Shown piece after piece: positions 53,238-61,520 of a stretch of 64,000 nt of DNA; positions within the stretch are counted from its first letter, which is position 1, and every line of letters starts with the position of its first letter. The notes below the pieces were generated by a model. The model was not told where the DNA came from and did no database searches. It was given only the letters and a program-made list of their open reading frames with translations. Location: NCBI GenBank assembly GCA_003139615.1, contig PLJH01000032.1, forward strand, positions 35,071 through 99,070, given 5' to 3'. The stretch is from Alphaproteobacteria bacterium (GTDB taxonomy: Bacteria > Pseudomonadota > Alphaproteobacteria > Micropepsales > Micropepsaceae). The translations under genes and the position numbers were made by a program.

Positions 53238-54095
53238 ATGTCTGACGGCTTCGGAAGAAGTAATGAAGAGCTGGCGACGCTGCCGATCAGCCTGCGGGAC
53301 GGGTATTATCGCGATCAGGTCGTCGTCGTGTCGGGCGCCGGCTCCGGAATCGGAAAGGCGATCGCATTCTGGTTCGCACGGCTCGGCGCCAAGTTGGTGA
53401 TCTGTGGGCGCAACATCGATCGTCTTGCGGACACGGCAGCGTCGCTCAGGCAACTCGGCGCCGAAGTCCTCACCCGGCAAATGACGATACGCGATCCCGA
53501 TCAGGTCGATGCCCTCTTTGCGGTGGCGTGGGAGCACTTCGGCAGCGTGGACATACTGGTCAACAATGCCGGCGGTCAGTTTCCCCAGGCGGCTATCGAC
53601 TTCTCGCCAAAGGGCTGGAACGCCGTCATCGATACGAATCTCAACGGTTCCTGGTACATGATGCAGGCGGCAGCGCGGCGCTGGCGCGATGCCGGGCGCG
53701 GCGGCTCCATCGTAACGATTGTCGCGGTCGTCTCGCGCGGCATGCCGGGGCTGGCGCATACCTGCGCGGCCCGCGCCGGCGTGATCCATCTCAGCAAGAC
53801 GCTCGCGATAGAATGGGCGCCCCTGAACATTCGTGTGAATTGTGTCGCGCCGGGTCTGATTGCGAGTGAAGGAATGAACGTTTACTCGGAAGACGTCCGC
53901 CGCGACGCGCCCAATTCAAACCTGATGAAACGCTTTGGACAAGTGGAGGATGTGGCGAACGCCGTTTGTTACATCGCCGGTCCAGCTGGCAGCTTCGTTA
54001 CCGGCGAAGTTCTTGTCGTCGATGGCGGCAATCAGGTCTGGGGCGATCAATGGACCATTCCACGCCCCGATTATTTTCGATCGGTTTCTTCGTGA
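53238..54095 (+). CDS. SDR-family oxidoreductase, 2,4-dienoyl-CoA reductase-like
   Basis: 285 aa from the ATG at 53238 with CGGAGA upstream. The dinucleotide motif is SGAGSGIGKA (32-41), with NNAGG at 109-113. The usual Tyr-x3-Lys catalytic pair is absent: the segment reads H174-T-C-A-A-R179, with Arg where Lys is expected. Dienoyl-CoA reductases (DECR2/FadH-type SDRs) also lack that Tyr and have a His at this place, and FSPKGWNAVIDTNLNG fits them. It may reduce an unsaturated acyl-CoA with NADPH. It lies 27 bp after the acyl-CoA dehydrogenase in the same operon. Confidence 0.82.
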   Translation: MSDGFGRSNEELATLPISLRDGYYRDQVVVVSGAGSGIGKAIAFWFARLGAKLVICGRNIDRLADTAASLRQLGAEVLTRQMTIRDPDQVDALFAVAWEHFGSVDILVNNAGGQFPQAAIDFSPKGWNAVIDTNLNGSWYMMQAAARRWRDAGRGGSIVTIVAVVSRGMPGLAHTCAARAGVIHLSKTLAIEWAPLNIRVNCVAPGLIASEGMNVYSEDVRRDAPNSNLMKRFGQVEDVANAVCYIAGPAGSFVTGEVLVVDGGNQVWGDQWTIPRPDYFRSVSS

Positions 54096-54120
54096 CGAAC
54101 CGTTTGCAGCGATCCGACCT

Positions 54121-55425
54121 TCATGATGCAGGCGGCGTGGCGAAAACGCCGCCCAAATAAGCGGGAAAGCCCACATCCTTCACCAGCAAATAATCCGCTG
54201 CACGACGTTCTTCGTCCGACAATCGCGCGCGCCACCCTTCCGCGGCAGAGTTCACATCCGCCAGGCGTTCGCGTAACGCTGCCTTAAGTTTCGTTGTGGG
54301 CTCCCCTTCAAGCCAAAACGATCCGTCCGGCGGAGCGCCGTCGAAAGTGGCCGACGCTGCGGACGACCGGCGAAAACCTGCACGCGCGAAAGCTTGCGCG
54401 AGCATCGGGTCTTTTTCTTCTTCTGCATAAAGCGCGGCCGAGATCGCCGTGACGGCTTCCGCTACAATCGAAGAAATGCCTCCCGCCTTCTTCATCCGAT
54501 CGTGGCCCAGCCGTCCAAGGAACAGCGTTCGGATCATGTTGCGCGGTTCGCGCCGCTGAATGAGCTTCGAAAATATCGTCATCTCCGTACGGATTGCATC
54601 GTCGAAAGGTTGTGGAAAGCCCTGTTCGATACAGTCCAATATGGCGAGCGGCGCCGGATAGTGCCCCAGTGTGTCGACGAGAACGCGCGTTCGCTTCCCG
54701 TCAATAACCGTTTTCACGCTATCGGCATTCGCCGGTCGCCACTGTGCGCGATCCCAAGGCTGACAGGCCCCGGATTGCGACAGCACCCATCGTTCGGCTA
54801 CGGCAACTTCCTCACCGGCAGGAACAAGCTCGTCCACCAGTCCGGCATGAACGGCGGCTTGCCCAGCCAGCCGCGCGCCCTCCAACAAAACCGGCAACGC
54901 CGCCTCAATGCCAATGAGGCGTGGCAGCCGCTGGGTTCCCCCTGCCCCCGGCAACAGACCGACCAGCGACTCCGGCAATCCAAACGCCGCATTTGGGTGA
55001 TCCGTCATGACGCGATAATGGGCGGCGAGAGCAAGTTCGCCTCCGCCACCCAACGCCAGACCGCCAATCGCCGCCGCGATCGGTTTTCCGGATGTCTCGA
55101 GTCCGCGGAACGCAAAGCTCAAGGGAATAAAGTGGTTAAAGGCGACGCGACCGCGCTCTTCGGAGGGCGACGCCATGATCATATCGTAAGCGGCACCCAG
55201 TTCAGCGAGATCGGCGCCGGCGCAGAACGCCGAAGATTTACCCGAGCGGATCACGACGCCTTTTGCGTCGCTTTCGCGCAACCACCCGCTGAAAAGCCCG
55301 AGCTCATGAATGGCAGCGTTGGAGAATACGTTCATGGCGCGGCCAGGCATGTCGAAGACAAGATGGACGACGCCGTTTTGCGCACGCTCGACCCGGAATT
55401 GGTCCAACTTGAGTACCGCCGCCAT
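54121..55425 (-). CDS. Enoyl-CoA hydratase with multifunctional-enzyme linker, lacking the NAD domain
   Basis: 434 aa. Residues 1-200 form a crotonase domain (SSAFCAGADLAEL oxyanion site, LPESLVGLLPGAGGTQRLPRLIG). Residues 210-310 match the linker of FadB/FadJ-type multifunctional enzymes (CQPWDRAQWR, YPAPLAILDCIEQGF, RNMIRTLFLGR). The NAD-binding and catalytic 3-hydroxyacyl-CoA dehydrogenase domains that should follow are missing. The end (DYLLVKDVGFPAYLGGVF) resembles the last helices of such enzymes. It probably still hydrates enoyl-CoA. It is convergent with the SDR gene and divergent from the next acyl-CoA dehydrogenase. Confidence 0.85.
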   Translation of the reverse strand: MAAVLKLDQFRVERAQNGVVHLVFDMPGRAMNVFSNAAIHELGLFSGWLRESDAKGVVIRSGKSSAFCAGADLAELGAAYDMIMASPSEERGRVAFNHFIPLSFAFRGLETSGKPIAAAIGGLALGGGGELALAAHYRVMTDHPNAAFGLPESLVGLLPGAGGTQRLPRLIGIEAALPVLLEGARLAGQAAVHAGLVDELVPAGEEVAVAERWVLSQSGACQPWDRAQWRPANADSVKTVIDGKRTRVLVDTLGHYPAPLAILDCIEQGFPQPFDDAIRTEMTIFSKLIQRREPRNMIRTLFLGRLGHDRMKKAGGISSIVAEAVTAISAALYAEEEKDPMLAQAFARAGFRRSSAASATFDGAPPDGSFWLEGEPTTKLKAALRERLADVNSAAEGWRARLSDEERRAADYLLVKDVGFPAYLGGVFATPPAS

Positions 55426-55598
55426 TCGAAATCTCCGGCCGCATCGGCAATAAGCGCCTATACCATACTGTGCGGTAATGTACTATATTGCGGAAAAAGG
55501 GATACGATAGGGGGCAATAGACCGCGTTCATTGCGCTTGGCCGGGCGAGGTCATATGGTACACTACCTAACTAAATCGAACTGGAACCGTGGCCGCCG

Positions 55599-56780
55599 AT
55601 GATTGAACGAACCCTATTCCGGGAAGAACACGACATTTTTCGGCGGACGGTTCGACGCTTCGTCGACCGGGAGATCGTGCCGTTTCACGCCAAATGGGAA
55701 GAAGACGGCATCGTGCCGCGCGAGCTTTGGCTCAAGGCCGGCGCAGAGGGGCTTCTGTGCTGCACCGTTCCCGAGGTCTACGGAGGACTGGGGCTGGACT
55801 ATCTCTTCGACGTGGTGGTTTTCGAAGAACTCTGGCGGTCCGGCGCGAGCGGTCCCGGTTTCCTGATCCACACGGACCTCGTCGCGACATATCTTCTTTC
55901 GTTCGGCACCGAAGAGCAGAAGCGCAAATGGCTGCCCAAAATGGTGTCGGGCGAAGCCATCGGTTCGCTCGGCATGACGGAGCCACATGCAGGCAGCGAT
56001 CTGAAGGCGATCCGCACCCGCGCCACGCGCGACGGTGACGATTTTATGATCAATGGCCAGAAGGTCTTCATCTCGAACGGTCAGCTTTGCGACTTCGTCA
56101 TGCTCGCCACCAAGACCGACAGCAACGCGGGCGCGAAAGGCGTAACGCTGTTCATCGTCGAGAGCGATCGTCCGGGATTCAAGCGCGGGCGGAATCTGGA
56201 GAAGATCGGGATGAAAGCCCAGGATACGTCGGAGCTTTTCTTCGACAACGTCCGCGTCCCCGCGACCAACATGCTTGGCGAGGAGGGCCAGGGCTTCTCC
56301 TTGATGATGACGAAGCTCGCCCAGGAACGGCTCGCTCAAGCCATTCGGTCGGCGACCGTGACAGAAACGGTCATCGACTGGACTGTCGCATATACCTCGG
56401 AACGAAGCGCATTCGGTCAGAAGATCGCTGATTTCCAGAATACCCAGTTCAAGCTCGCCGATCTCAAAACAAAAGCCGCCGTAGCACGCGTTTATACCGA
56501 CAAATGCATCTCGCTTTTCATGGACGGAAAGTTGGACCCGGTCGATGCGGCAATCGCGAAATTGTTTACGTCCGAACTTCATTGCGAAGCCGTAGACGAA
56601 TGCCTGCAGCTCTTCGGAGGTTGGGGCTATATGTGGGAATACCCCATTGCGCGCGCCTACGCGGATGCGAGGGTTGTGAAGATCGCAGGCGGCTCCGTCG
56701 AGATCATGAAAATGATCATTGCCCGTCAAATGTTCGCCCAGCGCGGAGTCGAACTGACCCTGAGCGACCAACCGTCCTGA
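55599..56780 (+). CDS. Acyl-CoA dehydrogenase
   Basis: 393 aa, complete. Motifs: LGMTEPHAGSDLKAIRTRA, VFISNGQLCDFVMLATKT, TSELFFDNVRVPA and the end FGGWGYMWEYPIARAYADARVVKIAGGSVEIMK. It starts a plus-strand set with BadH- and BadI-like genes, another acyl-CoA dehydrogenase and a beta-keto acid cleavage enzyme. An AliB-like role (alicyclic acyl-CoA dehydrogenation) is plausible. The protein at 59425 is a close paralogue by shared motifs. Confidence 0.9.
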   Translation: MIERTLFREEHDIFRRTVRRFVDREIVPFHAKWEEDGIVPRELWLKAGAEGLLCCTVPEVYGGLGLDYLFDVVVFEELWRSGASGPGFLIHTDLVATYLLSFGTEEQKRKWLPKMVSGEAIGSLGMTEPHAGSDLKAIRTRATRDGDDFMINGQKVFISNGQLCDFVMLATKTDSNAGAKGVTLFIVESDRPGFKRGRNLEKIGMKAQDTSELFFDNVRVPATNMLGEEGQGFSLMMTKLAQERLAQAIRSATVTETVIDWTVAYTSERSAFGQKIADFQNTQFKLADLKTKAAVARVYTDKCISLFMDGKLDPVDAAIAKLFTSELHCEAVDECLQLFGGWGYMWEYPIARAYADARVVKIAGGSVEIMKMIIARQMFAQRGVELTLSDQPS

Positions 56781-56843
56781 TTGAAAGCGACATTAACGGA
56801 GCTGGGAGAAGCTTAGGCACACCAGTAGCAAGGGAGAGGTACA

Positions 56844-57602
56844 TTGAAAGGTCTATCCGGAAAAGTCGCCGTCGTAACCGGCGGAGGCCAGGGTATCGGG
56901 CGCGCCATCACGCTTCGGCTTGTGGAGGAAGGCTGCAAGGTCGCCATCTTCGACATCAAACCGGATGCCGGACAGAAAACCGCCAAGCTGGCGCCGAAAT
57001 CCGTCATTATGACCTACGCCGTTGACGTCGGCGATCGCGCGTCAGTCGATGTCGCTGTCGCAAAAGTCGAAGCAGAAATGGGACCGATCTGGGCGCTTGT
57101 GAACAATGCGGGTTGGGACAAGCCGATGCCGTTTCTGAAGACCGACAGAGATCTTTGGGACAAGATCATCCGCATCAATCTTTATGGTCCCCTTAATACG
57201 CAACATGCGATAGCGCCGCTGATGGCGGACCGCGGCGGCGGACGCATCATCAACATCGCGTCTGACGCCGCGCGCGTCGGCACCAGCGACGAAGCCGTCT
57301 ATTCCGCCTGCAAGGGCGGGATCATCTCCTTTACCAAATCGCTTGCCCGCGAATTGGCCCGTAAAAATGTGCTGCTGAATGCCGTTTGTCCCGGTCCGAC
57401 GAACACGCCGATGATGGCGGCGGTGCTGGGCGAAGGCGAACAAGCCGTAAAATGGAAAGACGCGATGTTGCGCGGCATTCCGCTGAGACGGATGGGCGAA
57501 CCGGAGGACTATGGCGGAATCGTTGCCCTGCTGGCATCGGACGACGGGCAATTCATAACCGGCCAGACCATTTCGGTCTCCGGCGGCATGAACATGATTT
57601 GA
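56844..57602 (+). CDS. SDR dehydrogenase, BadH-like (2-hydroxycyclohexanecarboxyl-CoA dehydrogenase)
   Basis: 252 aa from a TTG at 56844, supported by AGGGAGAGG directly upstream. The classical SDR motifs are TGGGQGIGRA (12-21), NNAG (87-90), catalytic S140, Y153 and K157, and PG-T at about 175. In the BadH family the enzyme oxidises 2-hydroxycyclohexanecarboxyl-CoA to the 2-keto form. The next gene, 19 bp on, is the matching ring-cleaving hydrolase, which supports this assignment. Confidence 0.85.
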   Translation: MKGLSGKVAVVTGGGQGIGRAITLRLVEEGCKVAIFDIKPDAGQKTAKLAPKSVIMTYAVDVGDRASVDVAVAKVEAEMGPIWALVNNAGWDKPMPFLKTDRDLWDKIIRINLYGPLNTQHAIAPLMADRGGGRIINIASDAARVGTSDEAVYSACKGGIISFTKSLARELARKNVLLNAVCPGPTNTPMMAAVLGEGEQAVKWKDAMLRGIPLRRMGEPEDYGGIVALLASDDGQFITGQTISVSGGMNMI

Positions 57603-57621
57603 GAACCACGAGGTCCAGAAA

Positions 57622-58416
57622 ATGTCAGACGCAACCAAGTTCATCGATGTCATTTACGAAGTCCGCGACCGTGCCGCCTGGATCATCATCAACAGACCGA
57701 AAGTCTACAACGCGTTTCGCGGACAAACGCTGGAAGAGCTTATTCAAGCTTTCCAGCTTGCCGCAAACGACCGGAATGTTTCGAGCATCGTGTTGACGGG
57801 CGCCGGCGACAAAGCGTTCTGCACCGGTGGCGATCAGTCTGCGCATGAAGGCCAATATGACGGCCGCGGCGTCGTTGGGTTACCGATCGACGAACTGCAG
57901 GGATTGATCCGCGACGTGCCGAAACCTGTCATCGCGCGCGTCAATGGCTTCGCCATTGGCGGCGGGAACGTGCTCGCGACGCTTTGCGATCTGACCATTG
58001 CCGCCGACACGGCGCAATTCGGACAGGTTGGACCAAAGGTTGGATCCGTCGACGCGGGCTGGGGCACTGCGTTTCTAGCGCGCCACGTCGGCGACAAGAA
58101 AGCGCGCGAAATCTGGTTCATCAACGACCGCTACACCGCCGAACAGGCGCGCGAGATGGGGCTTGTCAACAAGGTAGTTCCGGCCGCAGAGCTGGATGCC
58201 GCCGTCAAGGATTGGACCGACAAGCTCGCGCAACGTTCACCGACGGCCATTGCGCTGGCGAAGCGGTCGTTCAACGCGGATTCCGATAATATTCGCGGCA
58301 TCAGTAACTTCGCCCTCCACGCGGTGAAGATGTTCTACGACACGGCGGAATCGAAGGAAGGCGTCGCGGCGTTCAACGAAAAACGTTCGCCGGATTTTCA
58401 CAAATTCACCGCCTGA
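57622..58416 (+). CDS. badI: BadI-like 2-ketocyclohexanecarboxyl-CoA hydrolase
   Basis: 264 aa crotonase-superfamily protein. The BadI pattern is strong throughout: AWIIINRPKVYNAFRG, FCTGGDQSAHEGQYDGRG, VIARVNGFAIGGGNVLATLCDL and FGQVGPKVGSVDAGWGTAFL. All these match how I know the Rhodopseudomonas enzyme reads. BadI opens the six-membered ring of 2-ketocyclohexanecarboxyl-CoA to pimelyl-CoA. It is preceded by the dehydrogenase that makes its substrate. A different cyclic keto acyl-CoA (for example a terpenoid ring) is possible. Confidence 0.9.
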   Translation: MSDATKFIDVIYEVRDRAAWIIINRPKVYNAFRGQTLEELIQAFQLAANDRNVSSIVLTGAGDKAFCTGGDQSAHEGQYDGRGVVGLPIDELQGLIRDVPKPVIARVNGFAIGGGNVLATLCDLTIAADTAQFGQVGPKVGSVDAGWGTAFLARHVGDKKAREIWFINDRYTAEQAREMGLVNKVVPAAELDAAVKDWTDKLAQRSPTAIALAKRSFNADSDNIRGISNFALHAVKMFYDTAESKEGVAAFNEKRSPDFHKFTA

Positions 58417-58457
58417 CAAAGCACTCGACACCTCACACTGGCAGATCGGGCAATATC

Positions 58458-59387
58458 ATGGCGGCACGCAAAGTCATCATTTCTTGCGCAGTCACTGGTT
58501 CGATTCACACCCCGTCGATGTCGCCGTATCTTCCGGTCACGGCGGCGGAGATCGCGGAGTCCGCTCTTGGCGCAGCCGAGGCGGGCGCGGCGATCGTACA
58601 TCTTCATGCACGTGATCCGAAAGACGGACGCCCCGATCAATCGCCCGAAGCATTCGAACCGATCTTGCGCGTCATCAAGCAGCAATCCAACGTCGTTGTT
58701 AATCTTACGACGGGCGGCTCGCCCTACATGACCGTCGAAGAGCGGGTGAAGCCTGCAGCTGTCTGGAAACCGGAGGTTGCCAGCCTGAACATGGGGTCGA
58801 TGAACTTCGGACTTTTCCCGATGCTCAAGCGCTTCAAGGAATTTAAGCACAAATGGGAGCCCGCCATGCTGGAAAGCTCGCATGATCTGGTCTTCCGCAA
58901 TTCGTTCAAGGATATCCGGTTCGCGCTGGAGACGCTCAATAGCACGGGCGCGCGCTATGAATTCGAGTGCTATGACACCAGCCATCTCTACAATCTGCAT
59001 TACTTCTGGACGGAGGGGTTGGTGAAGGCTCCTCTCTTCGTTCAAACCTGTTTCGGTTTGCTGGGCGGCATCGGTGCGCATCCCGATGACGTCATGCATA
59101 TGAAGCGCACGGCCGATCGGCTGTTCGGCGACAACTATCATTGGTCCGTTCTCGGCGCCGGGCGCGCGCAAATGCCGATCGCCGCCATGGCGGCGGCCAT
59201 AGGCGGCAACGTCCGCGTCGGTCTTGAGGACAGCTTGTGGATCGGCGCGGGGAAGCTGGCGCCGTCCAACGCCGATCAGGTCACGCAGGTTCGCAAGATT
59301 ATCGAAGGCCTCGGGCTCGAAATCGCGACGCCGGACGAAGCGCGTGAGATTCTCCAACTTAAAGGCAGCGACCAGGTCGCGTTCTGA
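58458..59387 (+). CDS. Beta-keto acid cleavage enzyme (BKACE, DUF849)
   Basis: 309 aa, standard length. The Zn2+ site is H48-x-H50 (IVHLHARDPKDGRP) with E257 (RVGLEDSLW). The TTGGSPYMTVEER and GSMNFGLFP blocks are typical. BKACE enzymes condense a beta-keto acid with acetyl-CoA (or another CoA) to give acetoacetate and a new acyl-CoA. Here it lies between badI and an acyl-CoA dehydrogenase, so it may process a ring-opened beta-keto intermediate. Such a position is not part of the classical anaerobic benzoate cluster. Confidence 0.88.
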   Translation: MAARKVIISCAVTGSIHTPSMSPYLPVTAAEIAESALGAAEAGAAIVHLHARDPKDGRPDQSPEAFEPILRVIKQQSNVVVNLTTGGSPYMTVEERVKPAAVWKPEVASLNMGSMNFGLFPMLKRFKEFKHKWEPAMLESSHDLVFRNSFKDIRFALETLNSTGARYEFECYDTSHLYNLHYFWTEGLVKAPLFVQTCFGLLGGIGAHPDDVMHMKRTADRLFGDNYHWSVLGAGRAQMPIAAMAAAIGGNVRVGLEDSLWIGAGKLAPSNADQVTQVRKIIEGLGLEIATPDEAREILQLKGSDQVAF

Positions 59388-59424
59388 TCGAGGCGACGAT
59401 TCCAGCAGTCAGCGGAGCATTGCG

Positions 59425-60570
59425 ATGTTGCCCCATCGGGCGGTTTACGAAGAAGAGCATAGGATGTTTCGGGAGACCGTCCGTCATTTTGCGGCGTCGA
59501 AGATCGCGCCCGAATTTCGGCGTTGGGAAGACGCGGGCATTGTCGACCGCTCATTTTGGACCGCCGGCGGCGCGGCAGGACTTCTCTGCCCGCAGGTTCC
59601 CGAAGAATTCGGCGGGGCCGGCGGAGATTTCCGATTTAACGCCATCGTGTTGGAAGAACTCAGTCACTCCGGCTTTGCCGGTCCGGCCACGGACTTTTCG
59701 GTGCACAGCGATGTCTGCTGCGGCTATCTGCTAAGTTACGGCAGTGCCGAACAAAAGAAAAAATGGCTGCCGCGCATGGTGTCCGGCAAGACCGTATGCG
59801 CCATCGCAATGACGGAACCAGGCACGGGCAGCGATCTTCAAGGTATTCGAACCCGTGCAACCCGCCACGGTGACGAATATGTCGTCTCGGGACAAAAAAC
59901 CTTTATTTCCAACGGTCAGATGTGCGACCTGGTGATTGTTGTCGCGCGCACAAATTCCGAGGGCGGCTCGAAAGGAATGAGCCTCGTTCTGATCGAAGCC
60001 GACAGACAAGGCTTTCGGCGGGGCCGTAATCTGGAGAAGTTGGGGCATCTTTCATCCGACACGTCCGAGCTTTTCTTCGATGAGGTGCGCGTTCCCGTCG
60101 GAAACCTTTTGGGTGCCGAAGGCGGCGCGATGGCGGCGCTGATGAGCGAGCTGCCGCAGGAACGGCTTACCATTGCTCTACACTCCATCGCCGCGGCGCA
60201 AAAAGCCTTCGATCTGACGAAGAACTACGTCCGCGAGCGTAACGCTTTCGGATCTTCGATTGCCAGCTTTCAGAATACGCGCTTCAAGCTCGCAGATTTG
60301 AAAGCCGATCTGTCGGTAGGCTGGGCTTTTGTCGATCAATGCCTTCGCGAGCACATTCGTGGCGAACTGACGACCTATGCGGCCTCAACAGCAAAATTAT
60401 GGATCACGGAGATGCACGGCCGCGTTGTCGATCAATGCCTGCAGTTTTTTGGCGGCTACGGCTTCATGCGCGAATATGAAATCTGCCGTCTCTATGCGGA
60501 TGCACGCGTGCTGAGGATTTATGGCGGTACGTCCGAAATCATGCGCGAGTTGATTTCACGAAATCTGTGA
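59425..60570 (+). CDS. Acyl-CoA dehydrogenase
   Basis: 381 aa from the ATG at 59425, with AGCGGAG upstream; the frame is open back into the BKACE gene. Motifs include AMTEPGTGSDLQGIRTRA, FISNGQMCDLVIVVA, TSELFFDEVRVPVGN and FGGYGFMREYEICRLYADARVLRIYGGTSEIM. It is similar in layout to the 55599 protein, suggesting a duplication inside this cluster. Each copy may act on a different intermediate of the same pathway. It is the last plus-strand gene, with a convergent SDR 36 bp further on. Confidence 0.9.
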   Translation: MLPHRAVYEEEHRMFRETVRHFAASKIAPEFRRWEDAGIVDRSFWTAGGAAGLLCPQVPEEFGGAGGDFRFNAIVLEELSHSGFAGPATDFSVHSDVCCGYLLSYGSAEQKKKWLPRMVSGKTVCAIAMTEPGTGSDLQGIRTRATRHGDEYVVSGQKTFISNGQMCDLVIVVARTNSEGGSKGMSLVLIEADRQGFRRGRNLEKLGHLSSDTSELFFDEVRVPVGNLLGAEGGAMAALMSELPQERLTIALHSIAAAQKAFDLTKNYVRERNAFGSSIASFQNTRFKLADLKADLSVGWAFVDQCLREHIRGELTTYAASTAKLWITEMHGRVVDQCLQFFGGYGFMREYEICRLYADARVLRIYGGTSEIMRELISRNL

Positions 60571-60606
60571 CCACTACAAATCGGCGCTGCTTTGTCAACG
60601 ACCAAC

Positions 60607-61515
60607 TCACGCCGGATCCCACGTGAAAACGTCACCGGAACGATGCAACGGATAGAAATCCTTCTCGAACATCGGAAAAACACGCTCCGCGATGGTTTCC
60701 GGCGTCCATCCTTCTGCTGTATGAGCCGAGCGGATCGGTCGAGGTTGGGAAAAAAGAAATATCTCGTTGTTGCGCACACCAAAAATCTGACCGGTGACGT
60801 TTGCGGCTCCTGCGAGCGCGACAACAAAAGGCGCGACACGTTCCGGAAACAGTTTTTTCAAGCCCTCGACGCGCTTCGCCATTTCCGGAGTATCGCTCGG
60901 AATTGAATCCACCATCCGCGTCCAGGCAAAAGGCGCGACGGCGTTGGAGCGAACGTTGAAGCGCTGCATGTCGAGCGCAATAGATTTCGACAACCCGACG
61001 ATGCCCAACTTTGCGGCAGAGTAGTTGGCTTGACCAAAGTTACCGATAAGGCCCGACGTTGACGTCATGTGAACATAAGCGCCTGACGCCTGTTGCTTGA
61101 AGTGCGGGGCGGCCGCCCGGCTGACATTGAAGCTGCCCTTCAGGTGAACGGCCAGCACGGCATCGAACTCGGCCTCCGTCATCTTGTGGAACAACGCGTC
61201 ACGCAGATTTCCGGCATTGTTGACGACGACGTCGATGCGGCCGAACGCATCGATGGCGGTCGCGATCATGGCATGCGCGTCGTCCCACGACGCAACATTG
61301 CCGGTATTGGCGATGGCGCGGCCGCCCGACGCAATAATTTCCTGCACGACCTGCTCGGCGGGCGGAGAATCGTCGCTCTCGCCGCCGGCAAGCGACACGC
61401 CGAGATCGTTGACGACCACCGATGCGCCTGCCTTTGCGAATTCCAGTGCAATGCCCCGGCCGACGCCGCGCCCACCCCCGGTGACCAGGACAATTTTATC
61501 TTTCATGGCGTTCAT
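60607..61515 (-). CDS. SDR dehydrogenase of the HSD17B4/MFE-2 type
   Basis: 302 aa from the ATG at 61515; 61524 (TTG) and 61506 (ATG) are alternatives. TGGGRGVGRG, VVNDLG, and FGQANYSAAKLGIVGLSKS with the catalytic Tyr and Lys are seen. The length (~300) and the HLKGSFNVSRAAAPHFK wording match the 3-hydroxyacyl-CoA dehydrogenase domain of peroxisomal-type multifunctional enzymes and bacterial stand-alone versions. It probably oxidises a 3-hydroxyacyl-CoA with NAD+. It is the last gene of a minus-strand operon: MaoC remnant, CitE, acyl-CoA dehydrogenase, SDR. Confidence 0.87.
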   Translation of the reverse strand: MNAMKDKIVLVTGGGRGVGRGIALEFAKAGASVVVNDLGVSLAGGESDDSPPAEQVVQEIIASGGRAIANTGNVASWDDAHAMIATAIDAFGRIDVVVNNAGNLRDALFHKMTEAEFDAVLAVHLKGSFNVSRAAAPHFKQQASGAYVHMTSTSGLIGNFGQANYSAAKLGIVGLSKSIALDMQRFNVRSNAVAPFAWTRMVDSIPSDTPEMAKRVEGLKKLFPERVAPFVVALAGAANVTGQIFGVRNNEIFLFSQPRPIRSAHTAEGWTPETIAERVFPMFEKDFYPLHRSGDVFTWDPA

Positions 61516-61520
61516 TGCTC

